NCBI GenBank assembly: GCA_028712075.1
Contig: JAQTQX010000014.1
Span: 1 to 64,000 of the forward strand
Source of the DNA: Desulfuromonadaceae bacterium
GTDB lineage: Bacteria; Desulfobacterota; Desulfuromonadia; Geobacterales; Pseudopelobacteraceae
Reading direction: 5' to 3'
DNA length: 64,000 nt
The first letter of the stretch is position 1, and each line of letters opens with the position of its first letter. The notes beneath the pieces were generated by a model that did no database searches, had not been told where the DNA came from, and saw only the letters and a program-made list of their open reading frames with translations. Below are positions 8,639-16,317 of this stretch, one piece after another. Made by a program: the position numbers and the translations under genes.

Positions 8639-8908
8639 ATGGAAAAATTCAAAGCAGGTGACATTGTTCTTTTGAAATCAGGTAGCCCCGCTATGACAGT
8701 AAAAAATGTGGTTAAAGAGCTGATAATACCTGAAGCAACTGAAGAAACTATTCCAAAAGAAATTAAGGGAGCGCCAAATTGGGAATTCAATCGACAAAAA
8801 AAAGTTATGTCAAGGAAATCAAGTGTTGATTGCCAATGGTTTGTTGGAAATGCACCTAAAAATGGCTCGTTTCCACCTGAGTCACTTATAAAAGTTTCAC
8901 AAGAATAG
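8639..8908 (+). CDS. Small YodC/DUF2158-like protein
   Basis: 89 residues with AAAGGAG 7 bp before the ATG. The opening FKAGDIVLLKSGSPAMTVKN and the late CQWFVGN match the pattern of the short DUF2158 (YodC) proteins, which begin with a GDxVxLKSGGPxMTV segment and end with a C-x-W-F motif. Here about 30 residues are inserted between the two parts. The function of the family is unknown; it is frequent on phages and plasmids. It is the first gene inside unit A and faces away from the replication and capsid genes. Confidence 0.6.
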   Translation: MEKFKAGDIVLLKSGSPAMTVKNVVKELIIPEATEETIPKEIKGAPNWEFNRQKKVMSRKSSVDCQWFVGNAPKNGSFPPESLIKVSQE

Positions 8909-8937
8909 GAATAAAATTTTAATTATAGGGGGAAGTC

Positions 8938-9285
8938 ATGTCAAGTAGCGAAACTGAAAAGGTTCTTGCATCCATTGATAACATTAAAACGTATATTGTG
9001 AGATTATCGCTATCAACAAACCAAGCTGTTGACATGATATTAAATGAACTAAAAGTAGAGCTAGAATCACATGAAATTAACGAGTCTTCAGGATTTTCAG
9101 GTGGAGGAATTATACCTCAATATCCGTATGAATATAGAGAAGCAACTAAAGCACTTAAGATTATGGAGATAATAAAAAGTTTGAATAGTCAGAACAAAAC
9201 AAATACCACGCGATACAAAGACGAAATAAAAAAGTTAGAATTGAAATTGATTGAAATTCACGATGCTGTAAAGTTAGAAGCTTGA
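8938..9285 (+). CDS. Hypothetical helical protein of unit A
   Basis: 115 residues starting MSSSETEKVLAS with GGGGG 6 bp upstream. It has no motif I recognise. The N-terminal 50 residues and the last 45 look alpha-helical, with charged heptad-like spacing at the C-terminus (DEIKKLELKLIEIHDAV). It sits 29 bp after the DUF2158-like gene, and a hairpin terminator follows at 9363-9394, so the two form a small plus-strand unit separate from the rest of the element. Confidence 0.6.
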   Translation: MSSSETEKVLASIDNIKTYIVRLSLSTNQAVDMILNELKVELESHEINESSGFSGGGIIPQYPYEYREATKALKIMEIIKSLNSQNKTNTTRYKDEIKKLELKLIEIHDAVKLEA

Positions 9286-9362
9286 AAATATAGGCTTCCA
9301 TATTTGCCGCCAGACAGCCGATCTCGATCAAGGTCAGGTGGTAGCATGTCCGTAAAACGGAT

Positions 9363-9394
9363 ACAGGCGCAAACCATTGAAGGAAAGCGCCTGT
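9363..9394 (+). terminator. Hairpin terminator between convergent genes
   Basis: ACAGGCGC and GCGCCTGT form an 8-bp stem around a 16-base loop, followed by TTATC. It lies between the plus-strand pair ending at 9285 and the minus-strand gene ending at 9419. The T-run is short. Confidence 0.5.
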
Positions 9395-9418
9395 TTATCG
9401 GTTGCGGTATGGTGAAGG

Positions 9419-9922
9419 TCAGACTTTTTCAGGTTCCAATAATTCAGGGTGATCTTTCAGAAATTTCTTTTCAGCCGGTGTCAATAAATTAAGCCGCTGA
9501 AGATATGCCGCTTGTGATTCAAAGCATGGCGGGTCTGGAATGCTTGATTTAGACCATGGCGGGGAATTGTCTTTTGAAGGATACCATGATTCAGGAATGC
9601 CATTTTTAAAGCATGGTGAATATTCGTTATGTTTGCCGATACCTCCCAATCTTAGCCGGTTCTCTGTTGTATCAAATTCCCACCATTTTTCAGGACGTGA
9701 ACAAGGGTGTTCTTCAATCCATTGTTTCAGAATTTCAGCCTTGTAATTATCCCATAATTCTTTAACTCTTTTTATTGCTTTTGAGTGTATTGCATATTCA
9801 AGATTCAGCTCTTCAAAAGGATTGACGTGCTTTTCAGTCTTTCCGAATAAATACATCTCTTCAGCTCCGGTTAAGCCGGTATCTGTTCGACTTCTAGGAA
9901 CGCGCTTTCTGTTAGTTGCCAT
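9419..9922 (-). CDS. Phage-type protein adjacent to small terminase, function unknown
   Basis: 167 residues. The central SRPEKWWEFDTTENRLRLGG resembles the RPWAWW-type motif of hypothetical proteins often found beside terminase genes in prophages. The C-terminus (AYLQRLNLLTPAEKKFL) is helical. The N-terminus is basic (RKRVPRSRTD). Its start at 9922 is 5 bp behind the terminase small-subunit stop, so the two are probably translated from one message. No enzymatic motif is visible. A packaging-related role is suggested by position only. Confidence 0.6.
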   Translation of the reverse strand: MATNRKRVPRSRTDTGLTGAEEMYLFGKTEKHVNPFEELNLEYAIHSKAIKRVKELWDNYKAEILKQWIEEHPCSRPEKWWEFDTTENRLRLGGIGKHNEYSPCFKNGIPESWYPSKDNSPPWSKSSIPDPPCFESQAAYLQRLNLLTPAEKKFLKDHPELLEPEKV

Positions 9923-9927
9923 TGTTG

Positions 9928-10263
9928 CTATCTCCCCGCCGGTCTTCCGGCTCTATCGTTTAAAGGTTCAAGGTCAAGATTCAGACTTTTAAGCGCTTGC
10001 ATCATTGCACTTCGTGAATCACGTTCGGTAACGGTTAAGGGGTGTGCTTTCATCTGGCCGAATCTGTCAGCAACTTGCATACCTTCAGTTTTGATAATTG
10101 TTTGACACTCTTTCATTCGGTCATGAGCTTCACAGCAAGTTTGTAGTATTAAAAGCCCCGCTTCATCTTCAATAGAATATTCATTTAAAAGCTTATTCCA
10201 TAAGGTTTTACCTTCTTTCGACAAGTTTACAGGTGCTTTCTTCGGCTTATTATTCAGGTTCAT
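9928..10263 (-). CDS. P27-family terminase small subunit-like protein
   Basis: 111 residues from MNLNNKPKKAP at 10263, with GGAGG 8 bp upstream; the longer frame to 10407 lacks a better start. The sequence PVNLSKEGKTLWNKLLNEY, then the central helices (LLILQTCCEAHDRMKECQ) and the C-terminal RDSRSAMMQALKSLNLDLEP match the small, helical P27 terminase subunit that recognises DNA for packaging. A large terminase subunit, normally the next gene, is missing from the element. Its own small subunit could redirect a helper phage's packaging motor. Confidence 0.75.
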   Translation of the reverse strand: MNLNNKPKKAPVNLSKEGKTLWNKLLNEYSIEDEAGLLILQTCCEAHDRMKECQTIIKTEGMQVADRFGQMKAHPLTVTERDSRSAMMQALKSLNLDLEPLNDRAGRPAGR

Positions 10264-10436
10264 TTCAACCTCCAAAATTTTATAAAGGAAATTCTTCGTT
10301 TCGTGCGTCCGAGGGGGGCCACTCGGTCTTGGTTGATTTTGCTTTTGACATTGAACCCGCCCTCCGGGGTCAAGCCTTGTGTGTGTGCTTTGCCTGAAGG
10401 TTGTCAACGTTCAATAATAGCAACAACACATTGAAC

Positions 10437-10466
10437 AAAAGGAGCGAAGTTTCCCCCGCTCCTTTT
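10437..10466 (-). terminator. Terminator downstream of the capsid gene
   Basis: AAAAGGAGCG and CGCTCCTTTT form a 10-bp stem with a 10-base loop, beginning 26 bp beyond the end of the capsid gene on the minus strand. The stem itself ends in T-rich sequence on both strands. It would separate the capsid transcript from the terminase pair. Confidence 0.75.
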
Positions 10467-10491
10467 GACGTACTCTTACAACGTTGACTGA

Positions 10492-11865
10492 TTAAGGTTT
10501 GACACCGATGATCTTGCAAATACTCTTAGGCTGATAAAGAGCTGTATCAGCACGCATTGTCGCAAGGTAGCCAACTTGCCCGTAATCAGCGTACTTTTCT
10601 TGCAACACCTGAATCTCAAGTACAGAACGAATGCCAATTACAAGCTCATTAAATCCGCCAAGTAGTATTGAAGAACAGACAGCGCCGGAAGTTCCTTGTG
10701 TCTGATTGACTGGAACTTTTGTTGTGTCGAAGAACTGCATGTTTTTAATCAAGTCAGGTTTAACCAACGGAAGACCGTTACCATCCTTCAGCAAGGAATA
10801 TTCAACGAGTGTGCGGGGTGACATGACAGCGGTTGCCGGTATGGGTCCGTTGACGTTGACGATCTCCCGGACGCCATAAAGCAAGTCGTCATACCCATTC
10901 AACACATTGCCGTTATCACCCATGGAATAAGTGTTGATGTGTGTGTTGTTGAATATGCCAAGGGGCTTGCCGTTTCCGTCGCCAAGGAGCGCCGCTGAAT
11001 CAAGTTCAAGCGCCATTGCCGTTGCAATAGCGTTCATGATTACCGTTCCGGCGTTTCCTGCATCCTGAAGGAGTTCACGACTGATTTTAATCAACGTTGT
11101 CAGCTTGTGACTAACAAAGTCAATTGCGCCGATCTCCATATTAGTGTCAGGAATCAATTGATTTTCCCCTACCCATGAGGCTTGCGGGTCACTATCAACC
11201 TTGCAGACTCGACAGGTTGCAGCAGGAAGTGGGATTGTACGCGCTCCTGCTTGTGTCACAACGTTTTTAGAGCGCATAAGGTCAATGACTTCAGCACTGA
11301 GGAACTCTGGTAATGTTAAAAATCCACCATTAACGTCTGTCCCGGCACCCATAGCGGCTCTAACTTCCTGCGAGACAGGATGACCGGCGAGACAAGCCCA
11401 ATAGTCACGCGCTGAAAATTCATTACCATTACGCTGAACATGATCTGCAAAGCGGTGTTCTTTGCCAAGTACCGGGACTGCTTTCCGTGTTTTAATATCA
11501 ATCCAAGTTTCAAGACTACTGTTTGACGTTGCTCTGGTTGTTCCGTTAATGCCAGCAAGTGAACGTGTAATCATTTCTTTTTCAGAGCGCGTATCAAAAG
11601 CAACTTGAATATCGTTGAGAAGATTTATAGTGGTTTCATATGCTTCGTTTTCAACGTCAGAAAGACCCCTTTTTTCTTGGTTTGTTTTATCAAGAATTGA
11701 ACGCGCCATTTGCTTCAATTCTGAGCGTTTTGCATGTAGCTCTTTCATCTCTGCACTACCGTCGATATTGACTGCAAAATCTTCAGCATCTTTCAGGAAG
11801 TGGCGTTTAAATGAGTGAAGTTGTTTGTCATTGGACTTTTCAAGAGCGGGGGTATAGTTAAACAT
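10492..11865 (-). CDS. HK97-type phage major capsid protein
   Basis: 457 residues. The first 110 are helical and charged, like the delta/scaffold domain of HK97 capsid proteins (KELHAKRSELKQMARSIL). The fold region follows: GGFLTLPEFLSAEVIDLMRS, then TLIKISRELLQDA, AALLGDGNGKPLGIFNN, MSPRTLVEYSLLKDGNG and the C-terminal YLATMRADTALYQPKSI. Length and motif order fit a complete capsid protein, not a fragment. A protease gene that normally trims the scaffold domain is absent. The ATG at 11865 has AGGAG about 8 bp upstream. It may build a capsid for the satellite's own genome or interfere with the helper's. Confidence 0.88.
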   Translation of the reverse strand: MFNYTPALEKSNDKQLHSFKRHFLKDAEDFAVNIDGSAEMKELHAKRSELKQMARSILDKTNQEKRGLSDVENEAYETTINLLNDIQVAFDTRSEKEMITRSLAGINGTTRATSNSSLETWIDIKTRKAVPVLGKEHRFADHVQRNGNEFSARDYWACLAGHPVSQEVRAAMGAGTDVNGGFLTLPEFLSAEVIDLMRSKNVVTQAGARTIPLPAATCRVCKVDSDPQASWVGENQLIPDTNMEIGAIDFVSHKLTTLIKISRELLQDAGNAGTVIMNAIATAMALELDSAALLGDGNGKPLGIFNNTHINTYSMGDNGNVLNGYDDLLYGVREIVNVNGPIPATAVMSPRTLVEYSLLKDGNGLPLVKPDLIKNMQFFDTTKVPVNQTQGTSGAVCSSILLGGFNELVIGIRSVLEIQVLQEKYADYGQVGYLATMRADTALYQPKSICKIIGVKP

Positions 11866-11916
11866 AATTTTAATCTCCTATTTTGTTTTTGGGGTTATTG
11901 CTAGGAAACGCAAAAA

Positions 11917-11965
11917 GGCGGAAACCTAGCAGGGATATTATCCACTATCGCTAAAGGTTTCCGCC
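11917..11965 (-). ncRNA. Long structured hairpin upstream of the capsid gene
   Basis: On the minus strand GGCGGAAACC pairs perfectly with GGTTTCCGCC across 29 bases. Inside, TAGC/GCTA and an AG-GGATA/TATCC-CT pairing can stack. TTTTTGCG follows. It lies about 50 bp before the capsid start, so it could be a terminator/attenuator, a small RNA or a packaging signal. A second weaker hairpin lies just upstream of it around 11975-12000. Confidence 0.5.
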
Positions 11966-12117
11966 TGTACTATGCCAGAGGGTTAAACCATCCTACCTGA
12001 AGCCGTTTTTTGCGCTCTATGTCGCAAAAACAACAGCAAGGAGATTTGATAAGTAGAATAATATGGATATATGGATATGTCAACACAAAAAATATATTTT
12101 TAGACCTCCTGAATGAA

Positions 12118-12390
12118 TTATTTAGCGCCTGTAATTAGTTGCTGAATCTCTGGAAGTGTTTCGACAACGTGAATGCAATTCACCCAGTCAAACCATAAGA
12201 CACTACGCGCCCCATGTAAGTAGTCCTTGTATCCGAAAGGAACGCTGTTAATTTCAGTTTCATTGAACTGATTTATTTCTTTGACGTAACGCATATTGAT
12301 TAAAACAGGCTCTACGTTTTTGTTTTGAATAAAGTCATTTATTTTCATTGAAGGTTCTTTATGAATTTTTGCATGTAGTAGAATTATCAT
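12118..12390 (-). CDS. Hypothetical protein of unit A
   Basis: 90 residues from the ATG at 12390, which has GAGGTGA 6 bp upstream; the internal MKINDF start at 12348 lacks such a site. No family recognised. Composition is aromatic- and Asn-rich with no membrane segment; features include VLINMRYVKEINQF and SVLWFDWVNCIHVVETL. The start is 2 bp after the stop of the upstream gene, so the two are co-translated. It is the last gene of the replication-side operon before the long intergenic hairpin and the capsid gene. Confidence 0.55.
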   Translation of the reverse strand: MIILLHAKIHKEPSMKINDFIQNKNVEPVLINMRYVKEINQFNETEINSVPFGYKDYLHGARSVLWFDWVNCIHVVETLPEIQQLITGAK

Positions 12391-12392
12391 GT

Positions 12393-12683
12393 TTAATCAC
12401 CTCTTTTATATTTAGTTTTTAGACTGTGATATGATTTTATAGCTAATTTCAATATGCTATATTTTAAATGTTCATCTTGTATTTCAGCTATTTCAACAAG
12501 ATTTGTTTTACCTGTTGTCTTAGATATATATTTGTATGTATAAGTGTTCCAATAAAAGTTTCTATTGGTTTTATTTCTAAGCAGCGTGCAATTATTTAAT
12601 TTGATATTGCCAAGTTCTACATCAAAGAATGCAACTACATCACCTTTTGAGAAGCTGACTTTTTGAAAGTTTGTTATTTCCAT
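12393..12683 (-). CDS. Hypothetical protein, weakly SpoVG-like
   Basis: 96 residues beginning MEITNFQKVSFSKGDVVAFF. The layout (short strand, a turn, a sequence about making a defined change in a protein's own target, then NNCTLLRNKTNRNFYWNTY) recalls small phage proteins of the SpoVG type, which bind nucleic acid, but the similarity is slight. Strongly AT-rich and lysine-rich (KYKRGD C-terminus). It overlaps nothing and is followed at 2 bp by the next small gene. The 155 bp upstream, before the replication gene's stop, carry half of the heptamer array. Confidence 0.5.
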   Translation of the reverse strand: MEITNFQKVSFSKGDVVAFFDVELGNIKLNNCTLLRNKTNRNFYWNTYTYKYISKTTGKTNLVEIAEIQDEHLKYSILKLAIKSYHSLKTKYKRGD

Positions 12684-12790
12684 TGAATACCTCGTTTAAA
12701 TTAATTTATTAATACTTAGCCATACTTGTGTTATGTTTATAATCTTTTAAATGCTGTTTCGGCTTTCTGGAATCAGCCGGGAACTGTAGA

Positions 12791-12879
12791 CGGGAAATCG
12801 GGAAACACCCTATAGGTGTATTTCCCGTTTTTCCCGCTTATACAGCCGGGAAAAGACCGGGAAATTTCCCGTTTTCCCG
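12791..12879. repeat. Eight CGGGAAA heptamers in an FFRR-FFRR array, probable replication origin
   Basis: CGGGAAA occurs at 12791, 12799, 12847 and 12858. Its complement TTTCCCG occurs at 12821, 12830, 12865 and 12873. The order is two forward, two reverse, twice over. The first block folds into a long hairpin around CACCCTATAGGTG. The second block lies inside the 3' end of the replication gene. Iterons beside an initiator gene are the usual origin design of satellites and plasmids. Confidence 0.6.
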
Positions 12880-14457
12880 TTGAAGTGTTATTGATATATC
12901 TCCAAGATTAATTGCATTAATACGTTCTTGATGCTCTTCATACTCAAGTATTGAATCAGTAGAAACTTGAGCAAGAGCATTTTTTACGATTAATCCCTTG
13001 ACTACGTTTTGAAACCCTTTCTTTAATGCTTCTTGTTTTACGTCTGGTTCTTCAGATTTTCTTAAAGTGTAAAAATGCTCTCTCCATGCTTCAGTATTTC
13101 CTGCATACATTTCATTGATAATTCGTTTTTCCTTTGCAGCAACTTCACAAAGCGCCCGAATTGCTACAGCTTCATTTCTTGTAAATTTTGGTAATTTGCT
13201 ACGTTCGGAACGTTCGCAATATTCCACGACACAACTTGTAATTACTTCCCCGTCTTCATCAGCTCCGATTTCAACAGATACAAGTTTAAATTCCATTGGT
13301 GCCGGTGGTTCAGCGTCTTTCGTTTTGCTGAAGATAAGCTGTGACTTGTCACACATAATTTCAGTATCAAGCGCCGCTCTATATACCGTGCTTCCCCGGC
13401 CTCTTGTTGTGTCGTGGCCTGTATGATGCACCATGATTGCAACGGCTCCCAGACGGCTTCTCAGTGCGTCAACGGCGTTGATATAAGCGCCCATGTCCCG
13501 GCTGTCGTTTTCATTGCCGGGAATGTGCCGCGCCGTTGTATCAATGAAAATTGCAACAACTTCAACACCGGCCATTTCAGCAACGATCTGTTCAATGTTG
13601 CTGCCGTCCATCATGAGTGTATTTCTGGAAAGGTAGAAACCACGCATATCAGACAAGGCTAAGTTGTTTGCTATGCACCATGCTTTTATACGGCGCTTGA
13701 TACCGCCCCGGCCCTCCCCTGCAAGATAGAGGATTGCGCCCCGTTTCACTGTCCGGCCATTCCAAGACCTCCCAGACACAAAGCAACAGCCCAGGTCAAC
13801 AGCAACAAACGATTTGTATTGACCGGAAGGGCCGGTAATTGAAACAAGGCTGTGAACTTCGATCAAGTTACGAACCAGATATTCAACTTTGACGGTTTCT
13901 GTCAGGAAGTCAGAGGCCGATTCAAACAGGCTTACGAGGTTTGCTTGTGGCGCTGTTTCGGGGTTTGGTGAAGGGGTTTGTATGCTTGTGGCTTTGACGT
14001 GTTCAAGGCGGCGCTGTTTCTGGCCTTCCGGGTCAACATCGTTTGCGGCTTCCTGTACGGCTTTTCTGTAGTCGCCGCCATGCACATACATGCAATAAAT
14101 ATCAAAGCTATCATGGCTATGACCGTCGCAAAGAAGGCGGTCGGATTCGTGAAAAGTGTAAAACTTTCCGTTCTCGGTAACGTGTCCACCGGGAGCGCCT
14201 GAAGTTGATTCATTGAAAAGCCATATATCATTTGATTGTTTGGTATACTTGCCGCTTAATCTTAAAGCCTCTTCAGTTGAATATTTAGCATTAAACTTTG
14301 CAATGATACCGCCGTCAAAATTGGAAATATCACGAACTTTAGCCGGTGCCTTGTTGGCTTGTGCCTGTTTTTCAGCTTCTACCTGTAAAACTTCATCAAG
14401 AAAACGCGCTGATAAATTAGAAACGTCGAAACCATCATCACAGGAGGGCATATTCAT
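12838..14457 (-). CDS. RepA-like replicative helicase (AAA_25 type)
   Basis: 539 residues from MNMPSCDDGFDVSN at 14457, with GGGGG upstream; it overlaps the preceding gene by 20 bp. Walker A is SITGPSGQYKSFVAVDLG, Walker B is VVAIFIDTTARH, and the later AIMVHHTGHDTTRGRGST and YRAALDTEI match the hexameric RecA-fold helicases of the RepA family. About 200 residues before the ATPase contain GSYT-like and Cys/His positions seen in primase-helicase linkers. The last 150 residues are helical. Its gene end contains half of the heptamer array. It should unwind DNA at the element's origin. Confidence 0.8.
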   Translation of the reverse strand: MNMPSCDDGFDVSNLSARFLDEVLQVEAEKQAQANKAPAKVRDISNFDGGIIAKFNAKYSTEEALRLSGKYTKQSNDIWLFNESTSGAPGGHVTENGKFYTFHESDRLLCDGHSHDSFDIYCMYVHGGDYRKAVQEAANDVDPEGQKQRRLEHVKATSIQTPSPNPETAPQANLVSLFESASDFLTETVKVEYLVRNLIEVHSLVSITGPSGQYKSFVAVDLGCCFVSGRSWNGRTVKRGAILYLAGEGRGGIKRRIKAWCIANNLALSDMRGFYLSRNTLMMDGSNIEQIVAEMAGVEVVAIFIDTTARHIPGNENDSRDMGAYINAVDALRSRLGAVAIMVHHTGHDTTRGRGSTVYRAALDTEIMCDKSQLIFSKTKDAEPPAPMEFKLVSVEIGADEDGEVITSCVVEYCERSERSKLPKFTRNEAVAIRALCEVAAKEKRIINEMYAGNTEAWREHFYTLRKSEEPDVKQEALKKGFQNVVKGLIVKNALAQVSTDSILEYEEHQERINAINLGDISITLQRENGKFPGLFPAV

Positions 14458-14971
14458 AAAAACCCCCGTCGCAATTTGAAGGAGCAAAAAAGCCTTGTGA
14501 TAATTTACATGCTTCAGCGCCGCTTTCAAAGATACGCGAAAGAGCAACCTGCATAGTTTGCCAATCATCACAAGACAAGCTCCGGTTAGGCAGGATGACA
14601 ATTCTCCATCTGTAACCTTGCTGGACTCCTTTCTTCTCTCTACATGCTGAAGCAGTTGAATAAATGACAGCATTCGTTATTTGATACGTTTTGCAAATGT
14701 TGATTACTTCGGAAAGTGTCTTGTTGCCTGAGTCCAAATCTACCCAAAGCCAGCTAAAAAGATTATGCTTTTTTATAATATCTTTCGTTTTACCTCTTGA
14801 ACTTGACGGATGAATTAAAAATGCTTGTGACTTTTCAACATTTAACGGATTCATCACTAAAAGTTCTAATTCTTCAAAAGTAAACGGTACTCCGTGCCTA
14901 TCAAATAGGCTTTGATATTTTGTGGCGCAAAGTCCTTTATTTTTCTGATTATTTTTGATAATCTCTTTCAT
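14438..14971 (-). CDS. PrimPol-like/primase-type N-terminal domain protein
   Basis: 177 residues. The segment LFSWLWVDLDSGNKTLSEV with its paired acidic residues, followed by NAVIYSTASACREKKGVQQG and YRWRIVILPNRSLS, fits the small catalytic fold of archaeo-eukaryotic-type primases used by plasmids and satellites (a D-x-D motif, a downstream Ser/Tyr-rich turn with a basic patch, then a hydrophobic strand). Its stop lies 20 bp inside the helicase gene. Together they look like a primase-helicase split over two genes; in many relatives the two are one polypeptide. A frameshift of an ancestral fusion is possible. Confidence 0.6.
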   Translation of the reverse strand: MKEIIKNNQKNKGLCATKYQSLFDRHGVPFTFEELELLVMNPLNVEKSQAFLIHPSSSRGKTKDIIKKHNLFSWLWVDLDSGNKTLSEVINICKTYQITNAVIYSTASACREKKGVQQGYRWRIVILPNRSLSCDDWQTMQVALSRIFESGAEACKLSQGFFAPSNCDGGFYEYALL

Positions 14972-15058
14972 AGGTTAGTCCTGTTGTACCAAGAAGATTT
15001 GAAGCCCCGTTCCGGTTGCCCCCGGTTCGGGGTTTCGCGTTTTATTCATTGCAATACT

Positions 15059-15193
15059 TCATTTAATTGCTTCAATCTTTGCTTCCAATTCATTCAGCTT
15101 TTCCATTAGTTCATTAATCTTTTTATCAAACTTCACTTCAAATTTAAGCTGTTCAACTTTCAAGTCCGTTATTTCATTCAGTAACTTTTCCAT
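15059..15193 (-). CDS. 44-residue coiled-coil protein
   Basis: A small gene with AGGAG 8 bp before its ATG at 15193. The product begins MEKLLNEITDLKVEQLKF and continues with a regular heptad pattern of leucine and isoleucine among lysine and glutamate (INELMEKLNELEAKIEAI). It is almost certainly a single coiled coil. It lies between the AlpA gene and the primase-like gene on the same strand. It may be a multimerising accessory or regulatory peptide; nothing more can be said. Confidence 0.65.
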   Translation of the reverse strand: MEKLLNEITDLKVEQLKFEVKFDKKINELMEKLNELEAKIEAIK

Positions 15194-15231
15194 TTTTAAT
15201 CTCCTTTTGTTTGGGTTATGCTACGCTAATA

Positions 15232-15486
15232 TTAAGCTGCCATTTTTAAGCTTGCCGGTTTCCGCCCCCGCTTGCTTCCTTCACAAATTACCCTCTTGAC
15301 GGTTGGAGCGTTACGGCGCTTTTCCAGATAAGCGTCAACTTCCGATTCATCCCAAATCCGATGACGACCATTTGCAAACTCAATCGGTTTCGGAAAATCT
15401 GCATCTTCAGTTGTGATTCTCCAGAAAGTAGAATCAGACGGGTCGCCAAGCTTTGTTTTCAACTCCCTACGACTTAAACCTTTCAT
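15232..15486 (-). CDS. AlpA-family regulator/excisionase-like protein
   Basis: 84 residues. A winged-helix MerR-like motif is seen: MKGLSRRELKTKLGDPSDST, FWRITTEDADFPKPIEF, then the wing ANGRHRIWDESEVDAYLEKR. This is the AlpA pattern (an S/T-x-x-FP-x-P segment followed by R-W/IW-x-x-x-V-x-x-W/Y). In P4-like satellites such proteins switch on integrase or act as excisionase. The C-terminal 25 residues are basic (KRGRKPASLK) and may add DNA contacts. Confidence 0.85.
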   Translation of the reverse strand: MKGLSRRELKTKLGDPSDSTFWRITTEDADFPKPIEFANGRHRIWDESEVDAYLEKRRNAPTVKRVICEGSKRGRKPASLKMAA

Positions 15487-15621
15487 TTTTACACCTCGCT
15501 TAATTGATTTGATGGTTATGAAATATCATGCCATTCAATGCATGTCAACACGTAACATACTGAAATTACAGGAGTTTACGCCGCATTGCGAAAACCCCCG
15601 TTAGCGTTTTGGCAATAAAAA

Positions 15622-15641
15622 AGGCCCCTTTTCAGGAGCCT
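15622..15641 (-). terminator. Terminator after the integrase-side gene pair
   Basis: AGGCCCCT and AGGAGCCT form a hairpin with one mismatch and a short loop. Read on the minus strand it is followed by TTTTTTATTGCC. It lies about 25 bp beyond the stop at 15667. Confidence 0.7.
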
Positions 15642-15666
15642 AATAAATACGTTTATTGAAGTCAGA

Positions 15667-16308
15667 TTACAGTTTTACGTCTTTAAATAAATGACGATAT
15701 GACCATTGCTTATTTTCATCATAAGGAAAGGTTCCGTTTACAGCTCTATCAATGAATATCTTTGCTGTTTTAATATCTTCTTGTAATTTATCAGTAGCGT
15801 TATCAGTATCACCAATATATTTTAGTTCATCAGCTATCAAATGATAAAAACGCTTTTTACCAGATTGTTTATATTCAACATACTTTCCATAAGCTTTGAT
15901 ACATCTATCCCACATTGAAAACGGGTCGTTTTCTTCAGCATTTGATTTATCTCTTATTTTATCGTAGTTAATACCGGGCATAAATAGTCTTGTAGACTGT
16001 CTTGATTTTATTACTAATTCACGCAATGCCTTTTGATGTTCTTTTTTATCAGTAATTGTTAAAAGCTTGTTTATATCTTCAGAATCAAGTGTTAGTTTTA
16101 CAGGTGTTCCAATTATAGAAACACCTGCTATAAGATTTATACCTCTCAATCTATTGATTATCTTTTCCTGTTCTTCTCGACTTAGAATGTTACCTTTTCC
16201 ATCATCAATATCATGACCTTCAATTAGTTTTGCAAGGCCATCAGGATTAAGAGAAAAGAATTTTAGAAAGTAATCATTTATCTTACATACATATTTATCA
16301 AGTTCCAT
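15667..16308 (-). CDS. Hypothetical protein downstream of integrase
   Basis: 213 residues, no family recognised. Charged and helical, without membrane segments, signal peptide or obvious nucleic-acid motif; contains SREEQEKIINRLRGINL, a central KSRQSTRLFMPGINYDK and NDPFSMWDRCIKAYGKYVEY. It begins 9 bp after the integrase stop, so the two are co-transcribed. Genes in this position of satellites often serve excision or superinfection control, but nothing in the sequence shows that here. A terminator follows at 15622-15641. Confidence 0.6.
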   Translation of the reverse strand: MELDKYVCKINDYFLKFFSLNPDGLAKLIEGHDIDDGKGNILSREEQEKIINRLRGINLIAGVSIIGTPVKLTLDSEDINKLLTITDKKEHQKALRELVIKSRQSTRLFMPGINYDKIRDKSNAEENDPFSMWDRCIKAYGKYVEYKQSGKKRFYHLIADELKYIGDTDNATDKLQEDIKTAKIFIDRAVNGTFPYDENKQWSYRHLFKDVKL

Positions 16309-16317
16309 TTCAAACTC

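Noticed and set aside
9304..9492. A 62-codon plus-strand gene in unit A
   Set aside because: It contains the hairpin terminator and overlaps the opposite-strand phage gene.
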